Position numbers and translations under genes: made by a program
Notes under the pieces: model-generated
Told to the model about the DNA's origin: nothing
Database searches by the model: none
Seen by the model: the letters and a program-made list of their open reading frames with translations, nothing else
Shown here: one piece after another, positions 1 to 11,625 of the stretch
Layout: each line of letters starts with the position of its first letter
How positions within the stretch are numbered: position 1 is the stretch's first letter
Origin: Mytilus trossulus
Taxonomy: Eukaryota > Mollusca > Bivalvia > Mytilida > Mytilidae
Assembly (NCBI RefSeq): GCF_036588685.1
Contig: NC_086378.1
Location: forward strand, 36,557,578 to 36,621,577
DNA: 64,000 nt
Direction: 5' to 3'

Positions 1-3000
1 AAATCGACTGAATAATTCGTTTCTTCATGAATTTAACAAGGCTTTGGATCTTGTGCTGGAGTAAGTGAAAATTTACTTATATCTTTATCCCAAGTTTGTA
101 TAACAGGTAAGTTTAAAATGTAGAACGTTCTACATTTTGACACTATTTTGTAGTATTGTTCGAATTGATTGAAACATATAATTATAAAGCACAATTTAGA
201 AATAGACTGGCCGGCGAATAAACAAAGTATGGGCATTGGTAAAATTATATTCAAATCTGTTGGTTTCATTTAGATAAAAGAGTTAAAGTTTGAAAAGTCC
301 ACTGCGCCTGAAATGGAAAGTACAGCACTGCAGCAATGAAACTATGCAGTCAATTCAAGAATTTTGTATCGACCTCCTCATCCTTGATTTGTGACTTTAA
401 ACAGTTAACCATGTTTTGAAATTTATAGATTTTTCTTTGCAAAACAAGCACTTGTTTAGTTGCCTTTAAATTGTCCAAGCTTTTGTACGGACAGTTTTGT
501 TATGGGTTTAATAAAATTGAGAAAGGAAATGGGGAATTTGTCAAAGCGACAACAACCCGACCATAGAGCAGACAACAGCCGAAGGCCACCAATGGGTCTT
601 CAATGTAGCGAGAAACTCCCGCACCCTTAGGTGTCCTTCAGCGGGCCCCTTAAAAATATGTATACTAGTACAGTGATAATGGACGTGATACTAAACTCCG
701 AATTATACACAAGAAACTAAAACTAAAAATCATACAAGACTAACAAAGGCCAGAGGCTCCTGGCTTGGGACAGGCGCAACACTGCGGCGGGGTCAAACAT
801 GTTTATGAGATTTCAACTCCTCCCTCTAGCCAATGTAGAAAAGTAAACGCATAACAATACGCACATTAAAATTCAGTTTGAGTCCGATGTCAGAAGATGT
901 AACAAAAGAAAATAAATAAAATGACAATAATACATAAATAACAACAGACTACTAGCAGTTAACTGACATGCCAGCTCCAGACCTCAAATAAACTGATTGA
1001 ACCATTATGTCTTCATCATATGAATATCAGGCACAATCCCTCCCGTTAGGGGTTTAGTATCATACTATCATAAAATATATGAGAAGAACATAACCCGTGT
1101 CATGCCAGCAACTGTTTTTTTTTTTAAATAAATGTGTTTTTCCCTGATGCAAAGACCCTATAAGTGAATCAATATTAAAGCCAAAATATGCAATCTTTAA
1201 TGACCTGATAACAGTATCGTAACTATTTCCCTTCTTAATAAGTCTGTTTAAAGGTTTTGTAAGCTTTTGATGTGACATGTTTGTGCTTTGTAAAGAATAT
1301 TACCATAAAAGATTGGATGTCTGCATGTTGAGTTATAATTACCAATTATTTGCTTATACCGATGATAAAATTTAGTAAATTTTGACTAGTTTGTGATATC
1401 GAAAACCCTGGTGTAATAATTTTTCAGTAATACATAAATTTCTCTCGCTAAAATCTAATACGTTGTTACATAAATGAGCGAATCGTACAAGTTGAGATAT
1501 ATAAACACCACAAGGGAACGTCACCATCTAAAAAGAGATAATTAACAATAGGAAATGAAAAATCATCTCTTTTATCATAAATTTTTGTATTAAGCTTCCC
1601 GTTAATGATATAGATATCAAGATCGAGGAAAGGGCAGTGGTCATTGTTAGTATTAGCTTTATTTAAAGTAAGTTCAACAGGATAAATTTCTTTAGTATAC
1701 ATACTGAAGTCGTCATTATTGAGAGCCAATATATCATCCAAATATCTAAAAGTATTGTTAAATTTTTGTATCAAATGTTGTTTCGATGGGTCTTTGCTAA
1801 TTTTAGTCATAAGATGTAACTCATAACAATACAAAAACAGGTCCGCAAAAAGTGGTGCACAGTTAGTCCCCATTGTAATTCCAATAACTTGACGATATAC
1901 GGAATTTCCAAAGCGAACAAAGATGTTATCAAGTAAAAATCAAAGCGCATATATAGTATCAAAGCATGTCCAATTGACATAGTTCTTTTGTTTATTGCTA
2001 CTAAAAAATGACCTAAAAGAGTTTGAACATATATACTCGCATTCTGACTTTTTAAATGCTCATTTAATTAGAGATATGATTTTTTCTTAAAAAATATGAG
2101 GCAAAGTGGTATATATTAAACATGCCATAACTTTTTTTCAGGAATAAAGATTGTAAGGCCCTTATTACAACTTCAGAAGGGAAAATTTACAGTAATGGCC
2201 TAGATTTGAAATGGTTGGCACCATTAACAGACAAAAAGAGGGATCAGTTCAGGGCATACCTAGCAGATTCCATATGGAGGGTTATGCACTTTCCAGTTCC
2301 AACTGTAGCAGCATTAAATGGTTTGTTTTAACATTCTAAAACTGATAACTTTGAAAAGATTATTTTGTTGTTTTTGATAACATCAGACTAGTTAATGATA
2401 GTGTATTTTTTGCAATAAAGATTATAATTAAAAAACGACAGCAAACATTTGATTAGTAAATTTTAAAAGAATGGTCATGCGGTATGGGCTTTGCTCATTG
2501 TTGAAGGCCGTACGGTGACCTATAGTTGTTAATGTTTGTGTCATTTTGGTCTTTTGTGGATAGTTGTCTCATTGGCAATCATACCACATCTTCTTTTTTA
2601 TATATCATACAATCACTTCATATCACCAATATTCTAGGTCATACATTTGCTGGTGGTGCCATTCTTGCAATGGGACATGATTACAGAGTGATGCGGTCAG
2701 ATCGAGGATGGTTATGTTGGAATGAAGTTCACATGAATTTACCAATTAAAGACGACGCGAGAGATGTTATAAAGTAATATTTTGTTTCCTTTCTGTCATT
2801 TTTTAATTTTTGTAAAGATTTCGCTACTTATATCGTTATTAGGTTAACAATATTGATTGACCGGGTTGAGAATTTTTCATTTAAATGACTGTTTACTGGA
2901 CATTACAAGTTCATATAAATAATTAGACAAAGAAAAACTGTTGTTAGTATTCCAGTGAGCATGAACAAAACAGTTGCACAGTTTCAGCAACAACCATTAT

Positions 3001-4717
3001 TCATTTAACTGGTTATGTACATATTGGTTTATTGGCTGTTCATTTGTTATGCTGAGTTCATACGTAATTCGAATTCGATCCGCATGAACTAATTCGAATA
3101 AGTATAATTCGCATTCGAAACGTTTTTCGCCTTAACGTCAATTCTAATTCGAATTACAATTCGCTTTAAAAAATACTGTCCAAACGATGTTAACTTTTAA
3201 TTCGTATTCACAAAAGCGTATTTCTAATGCGAATTAGATAATTCGAATTAGCCAATTCGAATTAAAAAAGAAGAGTGTGTAAACACCATCTGCGAATTCG
3301 ATTAGAATTCAATTCAAATTAAATGTCCTTGTGAACGAGGTATTACACTGACTAACTATGACAATACTACATATCCATGACCATATGCAGCTTCAATAAA
3401 CAGCTGCGCCATGAGCGCATGATACGCCCGACGTTCTGTGTAGAAGTTTTATGCAATAATTATAAATAGTTTCTGAGAAAGTTTTAAGCAATAACCATAT
3501 ATTGTTTTTGAGACACGGCGGGACATGTGAAACCCCCAAACTTTTTTTTTTTTTTTTTTTACAAAAAACTAAATATCACTAAAATAAAATTTTGAATCAA
3601 AACCAAAAAGTATACAGATCTTTAGATTAATATAACAAAGAAGTGTGTAAAATTTTAAGCAATTATCATAAATTATTTTTGAGATACGGCGCGACATGTA
3701 AAAATAACCTTCCCTGTTTAACAAAATACTCAATAACTCCAAAATAAAGTTTTAAATCATCACCAAAAAGGATACAGATATTTAGATTAATATAACAAAG
3801 AAGTGTGTAAAGTTTTAAGCAATAATCATAAATTGTTTTTGAGATACGGCACAACATGTAAAAAAACCCTCACCCTTTTTTTTACAAAATACTCAATAAC
3901 TCAAAAATTAAATTTTGAATCATCACCAAAAAGTATACAGAATTTAGATTCATATAACAAGGACATGTGTAAAGTTTTAAGCAATAATCATAAATTGTTT
4001 TTGAGATATGGTGCGACATGTAAAAAACCCCTCCCCCTTTTTTACAAAATACTCAATAACTCAAAAATAAAATTTCGAACCATCACCAAAAAGTATACAG
4101 ATATTAAGATTAATATAACTAAGAAGTGTTTAAAGTTTTAAGCCATAATCAAGAATAGTTTTTGAGATACGGTGCAACATATGAAAAAAAACACCCCCCT
4201 GTTTTAGTTACAAAGTGCCGTAACTCAAAATTTTTAATCTTATTTTCACTAAAAAGTATACAGATCATTTGACCATCATAAGAAACAACTGTTTTAAGTT
4301 TCATGAAATTTGGATAAGTCGTTCTCAAGTTATGGTGCGACATGTTTACGCCGGACAGACGGACAGACGGACGGACACCGGACATTTGTATACCATAATA
4401 CGTCCCGTCAAAATTTTGACGGGCGTACAAAAAATTGAAACTGAACAAACTAAACAAAGTACAATTTTTACAATTTCAGCAACAAAATTTGGAATGCTGA
4501 TGCCCACCGTGAAGCTATTGTATTTGGAAGGAGACTAACGGCCCCAGAGGCTAAAAAGTTAGGCCTTGTTGATTCAGTTGTAGACATTGATCATCTTCTT
4601 CAGGAGGCAAAACGTTTGGCAAAACATGCTCTTGGGAATAATAACATTGACAGGGAAGCATTGGCAATGATGAAAAGGAATACTTACACAAGAAAAGTTC
4701 ATACCTCAAAATTGTGA
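1..4717 (+). CDS. Peroxisomal enoyl-CoA delta-isomerase/hydratase-like protein, copy 1 (5' partial)
   Basis: Crotonase-fold enzyme expected to isomerise unsaturated enoyl-CoA during peroxisomal beta-oxidation. Visible exons are 1-60, 2142-2320, 2638-2773 and 4480-4717, all with GT/AG borders and intron phases 2, 1, 2; they give 203 residues in one frame. Exon 2 carries the oxyanion-hole segment YSNGLDL, exon 3 GHTFAGGA (second oxyanion loop) and CWNEVHMNLPI, whose Glu aligns with the catalytic Glu of the isomerase family. The protein ends TSKL, a PTS1 peroxisomal signal. The first visible exon matches the end of exon 1 of the paralogue at 6718-10424, so only the N-terminal part is outside the window. 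Intron 1 holds a Penelope-like fragment; intron 3 holds an AATTCG-rich stretch and a tandem array. Isomerase versus hydratase cannot be decided by eye; family and peroxisomal targeting are well supported. Confidence 0.88.
505..2062 (-). mobile_element. 5'-truncated Penelope-like element remnant (family 2)
   Basis: Read on the minus strand, about 2062 to 1466 encodes a decayed reverse transcriptase: KNYVNWTCFDTIYAL, an in-frame TGA, then VYRQVIGITMGTNCAP (motif B) and FRYLDDILALNN (motif C, catalytic YLDD). A frame of 135 codons survives at 1873-1466, and C-terminal RT sequence continues degenerate to about 1060. From about 1060 to 505 is non-coding 3' sequence ending in a tail (AAATTGAGAAAGGAAATGGG on plus) that recurs at 9121-9180 and 48693-48726. 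The element sits in intron 1 of the first isomerase-like gene, opposite in direction. It is broken and cannot be active. Confidence 0.75.
2480..2605 (+). repeat. Interspersed repeat 3' end (GGCCGTACGGTGACC family)
   Basis: The block runs from a TGCGGTATGGGCTTTGCTC-like segment through GGCCGTACGGTGACCTATAG to GTTGTCTCATTGGCAATC and ACCACATCTTCTT. The same ordered motifs recur at 12880-13145, 45690-45815, in part at 17385-17435, and reversed at about 5488-5516. It lies within intron 2 of isomerase-like copy 1. Confidence 0.7.
3052..3345. repeat. AATTCG-rich palindromic repeat (MITE-like)
   Basis: About 290 bp packed with AATTCGAATT-type palindromes and half-sites (AATTCGAATTCG, GCGAATTAG, AATTCGCATTCG). 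The two ends are roughly inverted around GTTCAT/GTGAAC and ATTCGAATTCG. No coding capacity. A short non-autonomous element or a decayed simple repeat fits; exact ends are uncertain. Confidence 0.5.
3440..4430 (+). repeat. ~160-bp tandem array ending in a 20-bp perfect palindrome
   Basis: The phrase GAGAYACGGYGCGACATG recurs at about 3510, 3681, 3841, 4003, 4164 and 4325, a period of 160-172 bp. Each unit carries CACCAAAAAGTATACAGAT and ATAACAAAGAAGTGTG. After the last unit come CGGACAGACGGACAGACGG repeats and a perfect 20-bp palindrome, CCCGTCAAAATTTTGACGGG, at 4404-4423. The array lies in intron 3 of isomerase-like copy 1 and ends about 50 bp before its exon 4. Frames inside it are repeat artefacts. 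Confidence 0.8.
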
Positions 4718-4788
4718 CACGCTTGCAATGACTTTAGCCAAACATATGCATTACTTAGGTTTAAATGTTACTGTTCAGTTGTATTCAA

Positions 4789-4794
4789 AATAAA
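4789..4794 (+). promoter_or_regulatory. Candidate poly(A) signal of ECI-like copy 1
   Basis: AATAAA lies 72 bp after the stop codon of the first isomerase-like gene, a normal distance for a short 3' UTR. Confidence 0.5.
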
Positions 4795-5616
4795 TTGATA
4801 TCTGGTGTTTTATTCAAGTACCTAAATAAAAGAGGACGTTAAACATGAGTCAATGAGACAGAATACTTAAATTTTGATTAAAAACTATTCTTGCTAAGGA
4901 TTGTTTTTATGTACCCACAACCTTCCAGAATCAGTAAGAGCTTGCCATATTATACAAACACCTGTTATTGTCGGATACTCTAAGTTACCCTCTTAGAGTT
5001 TCTTGTCTTTCTTTTAGAAAGTCAGCAAAATGAAAAAGAAGTAAATTTCTCACTAAATTATTTACCAACAGAGCCATATTTCAAACGTCCTTACTAAATG
5101 TGCTTCGGTGTGGGATTTCTCACTGCGTCACTGAATTTTACACTTTTGCGTATATTTTCTGAACATGTACCCAATTTTTAAGATCGAAAATCTCAAACTG
5201 ATATATTTTGGGAAAAGTTGTATGTATGTATGGCCGAAAAAAATTAAAAAAGAACATTAACGGGATAAAAGTTCATTAACCTGTGAATTTTTCTCGAGGA
5301 ATTTTCCGCCTGGAGGACCTTGATCTATTTTTTGTTTTTTTAGACGTAAAATTTGCTTTAATTTGTTTATGGACACCAGCCTGTATTGTTTCAAAATTGC
5401 TTTGAACAGCAAATATGCTTCAACACGTAGACTTTTATCCTTTTTTTTTTTTATTAAATATACATGCAAAAAAAAAAAGAAAAAAAAGCAAAGCCCATAC
5501 CGCATATAGTCAGCTATAAAAGGAAACACATTTGGACTTAGGAAATGGGAATCATATTTCCAACATGAGTTCTTTAACAAAAAATATAAAGCAACATAAC
5601 TATCATGCAATTATTA

Positions 5617-6564
5617 GTCCAGTCAAACTAAGATTTAACCTCAACTAATTGCAACAGAAAATGTTTTAGTTCTTATCTATAGTATTATGTCCTGTATATA
5701 TATATATATACACAGAAAAAAGTCCTATAAAATCTAACTTGAGGAAAACTCAAAATCGGCATTTTAAATTTTCTATGGAAATTAACATAGGGAGGGGAGA
5801 TAACTCTTGCAAAAATTAATCCTTTTGGGTCAGTTTTTGGTTGTTTTTCTTGAAATTTATGTATAATATAATACATTGATGGGGTTATAAGTTTGTATTT
5901 GACTAAATTATATAATCTCCTGCTCATGAAATGTACTAAACCGAAGCGTTATGGGTAGTTTTATTTTTTTCATACATTTTTTATTAAAGAAATTGCAAAT
6001 TTGAAGCTTTGTAACCATTTTGAAAAAATAATGTGAAAATTTGGTATTGTTTATATCTGTATATTATATATTTTTTAGCAACTTACTTATCTTAAGAAAC
6101 TTTAAACCACAAAAAGAAGAATACATGCTTTATTATTTTTTTATTAAATTTGAGATTCTTTACCTTGACATGTTGAAAAATTCAATAAATGGTCAACTGA
6201 TAAATTACGAAATTTAGATTATAGCTTGATAAACTATATGAAAATACCTTTAGAGTTGTTTGTTATACTCTAAAGACCGCTAAAAAATCAAGAATCAATA
6301 CATTCTGACGAATAGAAGCGGTAAAGTTATAATATTGTATCAATTTTTGTTGATATTTCTGACTTTTTGCAAGAGTTATTTCCCTTTTCAATGTAAATCT
6401 TCATAGGAATTTTAAATGGTGATTTTTTTAATTTTCCTCAAGTTAGATTTTATGGGACTTTTATCTGTGTACATTTGGGGTATAATGCTAAAGATTAAAA
6501 CTTGAAAATCTTCTGTTGCAATTACTTTCAGGTTAGGGTCAAATTTATGCTAGATTGACTGGAC
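5617..6564. mobile_element. Foldback/MITE-like element with ~210-bp inverted arms, TA at both ends
   Basis: The left arm (5617 to ~5815) and the reverse complement of the right arm (6564 to ~6365) share GTCCAGTCAA at the tips, TAATTGCAACAGAA, CACAGA(A/T)AAAAGTCC, then ATAAAATCTAACTTGAGGAA and TAACTCTTGCAAAAA. TA is present immediately outside both tips (5615-5616, 6565-6566), as expected of Tc1/mariner-type insertion. The centre is AT-rich with no coding frame. The element lies between the two isomerase-like genes, about 150 bp upstream of the second. Confidence 0.72.
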
Positions 6565-6717
6565 TATATCCATATCAGGTTTCTACATCTCAAATTAAAA
6601 TGATATTTACATGCGTCTTATAAATTAGGTTCACGTGTTGTCTTTCTTTTTAAAAAAGAAAACTGTGTGTGTACGAAAAAAGGTCACGTTATCTATCATG
6701 TGACATTAGGGTCAGAA

Positions 6718-9700
6718 ATGGGAACGACACAGAAGATTACCACAGAGTTTACTGCTGATGGATTTGGAATTATTCGAATGTTAAATGGACAGAATCGGTT
6801 AAATATCGACTTTCTCACTGAATTAAACTCAGCACTTGATCGCGTTTTAAGGTAGGGTATATATATAAATTATTTTTGGTTTATCATAGTCAGTTTAATT
6901 GGTTAATACGGCTATTTTACTGACTATTTTATAACATTTTTTTTCTCGTATCACACTGTTATATTCGACTCTAAATCTTGTTTCGACAGTTATTAAACGT
7001 AGACCACCGTCTATAATTAATTTGCAACACTAAATTTCGATGATTTCTTATTAAAACTAATAAAACAGGTGTATAAATTTACGTGCAAGTTGTATAGTAG
7101 TCTTTATTAAATACGAAACACATGTACACGGTTGCTGCTTTTAAAAAAAGCCGAAGGAATCTCAGTATCAATGGCAAATTTAAAGTCATTCCTTCGAAAG
7201 TTCAACAGAAGAGACCACGCCTTGGTTGACAATACATGTGTTTATCGCGGTTTCGCTCCGGTCATTCTACATCGTTACATCGTTGCTTTGGATGACCAAC
7301 ACGATGGGTACCACAAGTAAAGCTGGAACCGCATACCCTTACAGAGCACCTTTGTGTACAAAAGTATTTTTATTGGAGTTAGTTGTTCTTACTTCCGTTA
7401 TTTTATTTTTTTTCAAAATTATGCAGGTGTTACTTGTCACTCGTGATTTAGCATACAATTATTCTCATTTAATTTCAAATTCTAATTAATTCATTTAATA
7501 TAGGGTTGAATAACTTTTATATAGATGGTTGATGTGTTAAGTAATTTCTTAGGATTAGACTAAGACATTTGGAATGAAGCCATATATCTCCATTCAGACT
7601 TATCGGGTTTTATCACTGACGAATAACACGAATGTTGTCACTTGTGGAGCAGGAACACCTAACCCGTTAGAAGCGCACGAATTTACCCCGTTTCTGTAGT
7701 GGATAATTTATTGTTAAATATTGAAGATTTGTGAAGTGTTTTTTTCGACTGCTTTTGTACATTTTTTTCCATTGTATGTTTTTTTTGCATGGTCTGTCCT
7801 TCTTAGACTTGATACGTTCGCTATATGTGTATCAGTAAATTCGGTCCAGTAGTAAAATGTGTCCCTCAGCACGAACTTTGTTTCCTAGGTATTCAAGGCC
7901 ATATTGTTACTTATGCTGGACAATAAGTCCGAGGATAAATTTTCCATGAAAATAATTCCATAGCTAGTAAAAACACCCATGTCTTACACTTTTTTTGGTA
8001 AATTCGGTAACCATTGACATGTCTCCAAAAAGCCACACAATATATCTTCTAGCAAATGTTAATATTTTGTCATTCGTCATTCATTTCAGTAACAAAGATT
8101 GCAAAGCTCTTATAACAACATCTGAAGGAAAGTTTTACAGCAATGGGATTGATTTGGATTGGCTGTTTAAACAGCCCGAAAAAATAGCACAGACATTTTC
8201 CAACCTTTTACACGATACGCTATGGAGGATCATGCACTTCCCTTTACCAACTGTGGCAGCATTAAATGGTACGATATGAAAATTGTTTAGAATTGATGAA
8301 TGATTTTATGAAATGATTGCATCAGCAAAAAAAATATCGGTTTAGAGAAAGGGGGTATTTTGAAAATGAAGTTGAACTAATTACATAGAAATGTGTAATT
8401 GTTATGCTTTTGACTCCATCTTATGGGGGTAATTCCTGCTTAAGGTTCATCATAACCTTTTGGCTAAAATGGCCGTATTTACACCCCAAATTTTACTCTG
8501 AGCACAGACTAACCTATACACCTGGAACAGTTTTGAGGGATGGCAGGAACTAGATATATAAATTTTAAATGCATTTTATGTTTCAGAAAATTATAAACTT
8601 TTCTAGATTTTGCTATCCATTTTTTTTCGTTCCTGCAGAAGGTGCAAAAATTAACTAAGTAGTGAAAACGATTGAGAAGCTCCCCTCATATAATCAATGT
8701 TGTGAGTAGTATTGATTTAAATGGACAATAGATGGACAATAGACTCCTGTAGACAATAGGTGATTTAACAGGTTTAAACTGTGTAACTGAGTGGACCGTA
8801 TCAAATGAAACTCGGGTGTTTGTTTATTTTGCTATCTTCTGCAGACTGGAAAAAAATGCACATCAAAATGCAGGTAAGTTTTTAATTTTCTGAAACGTAG
8901 ACTTCATATAACTTTTATATATCTAGTTCCTGCCATGCCTTAAAACTTTCCTGGATGTACCAGTTTGTCTGTACTCATAGTAATTTTTGAGGCGTAAACA
9001 CGGCCATATTTTTCAATTCCTTATGATGAACCTTAATAAAGTAAACAACTTTAAAAACGACATCTGAAAGTCGAACTGTTTCCGCATGGTAAAAGTTTAA
9101 CAAGTTTTCAAATTGTATCTGCTCTTTGGTCGGGTTGTTGACACATTCCCCATTTCCATTCTCAATTTTATTTCAATTTCTCTTACACGTGTTTGCACAT
9201 TTCGATTCGCCCTTATAGCTGATAAAGGCTATGTACATGTATGACCTTAAAGACTAAGGCAATTATCTAATTACTAGTAATTAGATTAATGACAACTAGG
9301 CATCGATTAGGTTGATTAAACAAAGGATCGAGAAAGGGTTAAATTGCAGAAGAAATGTTTTTATAAATGTTTTTAATCGACAGGTCACACGTTTGCTGGA
9401 GGAGCCTTCATTGCAATTTCACATGATTACAGAGTTATGCGGGCCGACCGTGGATGGATTTGTTGGAATGAAACTCACCTTAAGTTGCCAATTGGTGATC
9501 CTCTACATGAAGTTTTGAAGTAAGATCTTTACGCCATTTATGTTGTATACACTACCGTAAAAATGTTATCTCCAAAATGCTGACCCTACGGTTTGAGTCT
9601 AAACATAAAAAGTCTTATAAATAAAAGCTGATGACATTATAAATTCAGTTTTAATCATAAACCGAGATTCGTAACGCTTACAGACATTAAGCCGTCACTT

Positions 9701-10424
9701 TTACAACATGGTCAACTTAAAACTTTAGAGGGTTTTCTAATGAATAAAAGGGATCTAGGTTATACGTTAATGGGATATCACGCGTTAGAAACCAAAATAC
9801 ATTTTAAGGGATCAACATACGGTCTTCAACAGTACAACTTGTTAGCATTCATAGAGGTCCGTTAAAACTTGGAACATCTGCTTCATGTTTGTGAGTTGTT
9901 AAGGATCAACAGAAAGTCATTTACAATAACAACATGTCGGCAAAGTATGCCAAGTTATAAGCGTCCGAGTTTAGAAAATTTGTAAACTAATTTAATCGCA
10001 ACTTGATGTCCATTCTTTCGAAATATCTATTGTAATAAATCATTTCTTATCCTATATTTCTGTAGTAAGAACCCCAAAAAGGAATTAAAACGAACCATTA
10101 AGGTATAACCACCAACTGTTTAGATTTTTCACATTTAAAACAATGTGTAGACTATGTGCAGTATATATATTTAAAATTTGTTTCAGCACAAAAGTTTGGA
10201 ATCTTGATGCTATGCGTGAAGCTGTTGTGTTTGGGAGAAGAATAACAGCACCGGAAGCCAAAACATTGAGCCTTGTTGATTCTGTCGTTGAATTAGACAA
10301 GCTACTTCCGGAAGCAAAGAGATTGGCAAAGCATGCGCTTGGGAACAATGACATTGACAGAAACGCACTAACAATGATGAAATCAAACACATATGTCAGA
10401 AAGATTTTTCCGTCTAAATTATGA
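6718..10424 (+). CDS. Peroxisomal enoyl-CoA delta-isomerase/hydratase-like protein, copy 2 (complete)
   Basis: A complete crotonase-fold gene of 228 codons plus stop. Exons are 6718-6851, 8090-8268, 9384-9519 and 10187-10424, with GT/AG borders and phases 2, 1, 2, identical in layout to the gene at 1-4717. ATG 6718 is the first ATG in the exon-1 frame. Features: NGQNRLN near residues 35-41, oxyanion segment YSNGIDL (61-67), GHTFAGG (105-111), CWNETHLKLPI with probable catalytic Glu134, GRRITAPEA in the C-terminal part, and C-terminal SKL (PTS1). By eye the last exon is roughly 70% identical to copy 1. Length is slightly short for animal ECI proteins, which often have extra N-terminal sequence. 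Expected role: double-bond isomerisation of enoyl-CoA in peroxisomal beta-oxidation. Introns 1 and 2 carry transposon fragments. Confidence 0.92.
7290..7710 (+). repeat. Two diverged Penelope-like 3'-tail fragments in intron 1 of ECI copy 2
   Basis: ACACGATGGGTACCACAAGT...GCATACCC...AGAGCACCT (about 7300-7350) and ACACGAATGTTGTCACTTGTGGAGCAGGA (about 7627-7655) resemble the ACGACGGGTGCCACATGTGG / AGCAGGATCTGCTTACCC tail of the element at 41844-44707. They are much diverged, so assignment is tentative. Confidence 0.4.
8444..9032. mobile_element. MITE-like element with ~200-bp inverted arms and TTAA ends
   Basis: The left arm (8444 to ~8640) and the reverse complement of the right arm (9032 to ~8830) share GGTTCATCATAA, ATGGCCGT.TTTAC, GGCAGGAACTAGATATATAA, TTTCAGAAAATTA and CTGCAGAAG in the same order. 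TTAA lies directly outside both tips (8440-8443 and 9033-9036), the target duplicated by piggyBac-type elements, although TTAA could instead be part of the terminal repeat. No coding frame. It sits wholly within intron 2 of isomerase-like copy 2. Confidence 0.7.
9121..9180 (+). repeat. 3'-terminal fragment of Penelope-like family 2
   Basis: GGTCGGGTTGTTGACACATT and CCCCATTTCCATTCTCAATT are the reverse complement of the tail at 505-560, so this is a short 3' piece of that family in the opposite orientation. It lies in intron 2 of isomerase-like copy 2. Confidence 0.65.
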
Positions 10425-10513
10425 TCATTTAAGAGAAATCAAAATGTTATGTTCACACCAACATGGAGATGGCATGCGGAGGTGTTTGCTGTGCAAATCA
10501 TATATGTTTGATA

Positions 10514-10519
10514 AATAAA
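10514..10519 (+). promoter_or_regulatory. Candidate poly(A) signal of ECI-like copy 2
   Basis: AATAAA lies 90 bp downstream of the stop codon of the second isomerase-like gene. Confidence 0.5.
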
Positions 10520-10747
10520 AAAACAACCGATTTGTACGCTGGTTAACACCCTCCGCTGGATTATAAATGAAGATATAATCACCTCTATATGATTTAATCT
10601 ATAGCCAGAAAAGACAAAATAATAGTAATTATATCATAGAACAACAGATTTGTTCGGATATAAAATTAAAATAATAATTAGAAAAATAAAAAATTGCCTG
10701 GTCTGGACTTTTCTCTCATCAAATACACCAACAGATTCATCCCTGAT

Positions 10748-11625
10748 TTTTGTCGAGCCTTCGACTTTTGTCGAAAAAGCGAGACTAAGCGATCTTACAT
10801 TCCGTCGTCGTCGGCGGCGTCCACAAATATTCACTCTGTAGTTAAAAGTTTTTGAAATTTTAATAACTTTCTTAAACCATACTGGATTACTTCCAAACGT
10901 GGACAGAAGCTATTTTATGGTCATAAGATAGTATCCAGACGTAAATTTTGTAAGAATAAAATTCCATTTTTTTCCATATTATACTCATAAATGGACTTAG
11001 TTTTTCTGCGGGGAAACATTACGTTCACTCTGTGGTTAAAGTTTTTGAAATTTTAATAACTTTCTTAAACCATACTGGATTACTTCCAAACGTGGACAGA
11101 AGCTTGTTTATGATCACAAGATAGTATCCAGAAGTAAATTTTGTAAAAATAAAATTCCTTTACTTCCGTATTTTACTTATGAATGGACTTAGTTTTTCTG
11201 CAGGGAAACATTACATTCACTCTGTGGTTCAAGTTTTTAAAATTTTAATAACTTTCTTAAACTATCCTGGGTTTGTACCAAACTTGGACAGAAGCTTGTT
11301 TATGATCAAAAGATAATATACAGAAGTAAATTTTGTAAAAAAAATAACTTCGACAGAAGCTTGTTTTTGATCATAAGCTAGTATTTAGAATGAAATACTG
11401 TTAATATTTTGTACCTGTGTATCTGTATTTTTCTTATAAATGGACTAAGTTTTTCTTCCATTTAACATTCAGTCAAAGCTTTTAAACATTCATTAGATTC
11501 ATAAACTATCCTGGATTTTTACTAACATTGGACAGAAGCTTCTTAACAATCAAGAGGATTTTTTTTATTGATTTTCAGCAAAAGTAGGCGAGACACTGGG
11601 TTCCGCGGAACCCTTACACATTTTT
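10748..11625. mobile_element. Repeat element with four ~190-bp internal tandem units and imperfect inverted ends
   Basis: The left end has GTCGAGCCTTCGACTTTTGT and TTCCGTCGTCGTCGGCGGCG. The right end, reverse complemented, has GTGTCTCGCCTACTTTTGCT, a diverged inverted copy. Between them AATTTTAATAACTTTCTTAA with TGGACAGAAGCTT recurs near 10855, 11048, 11238 and (more diverged) 11480; the first units are about 190-193 bp apart. A perfect palindrome GGGTTCCGCGGAACCC is at 11598-11613. This is a family I recognise as abundant in bivalves; open frames on either strand here are repeat-derived. Confidence 0.65.

Noticed and set aside
5711..6469. Reading the upstream inverted repeat as a shorter element starting CACAGA with TA duplications
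   Set aside because: The inverted similarity continues outward to GTCCAGTCAA at 5617 and 6564, so the inner TA is not a border.
6667..6717. Upstream start for isomerase copy 2 at 6667
   Set aside because: That position is GTG; the first ATG in frame is 6718 and upstream residues do not resemble the family.
10634..10841. Arg-rich frames on both strands near 10634-10841
   Set aside because: They come from a CGTCGTCGTCGGCGGCG-type repeat end, not a gene.
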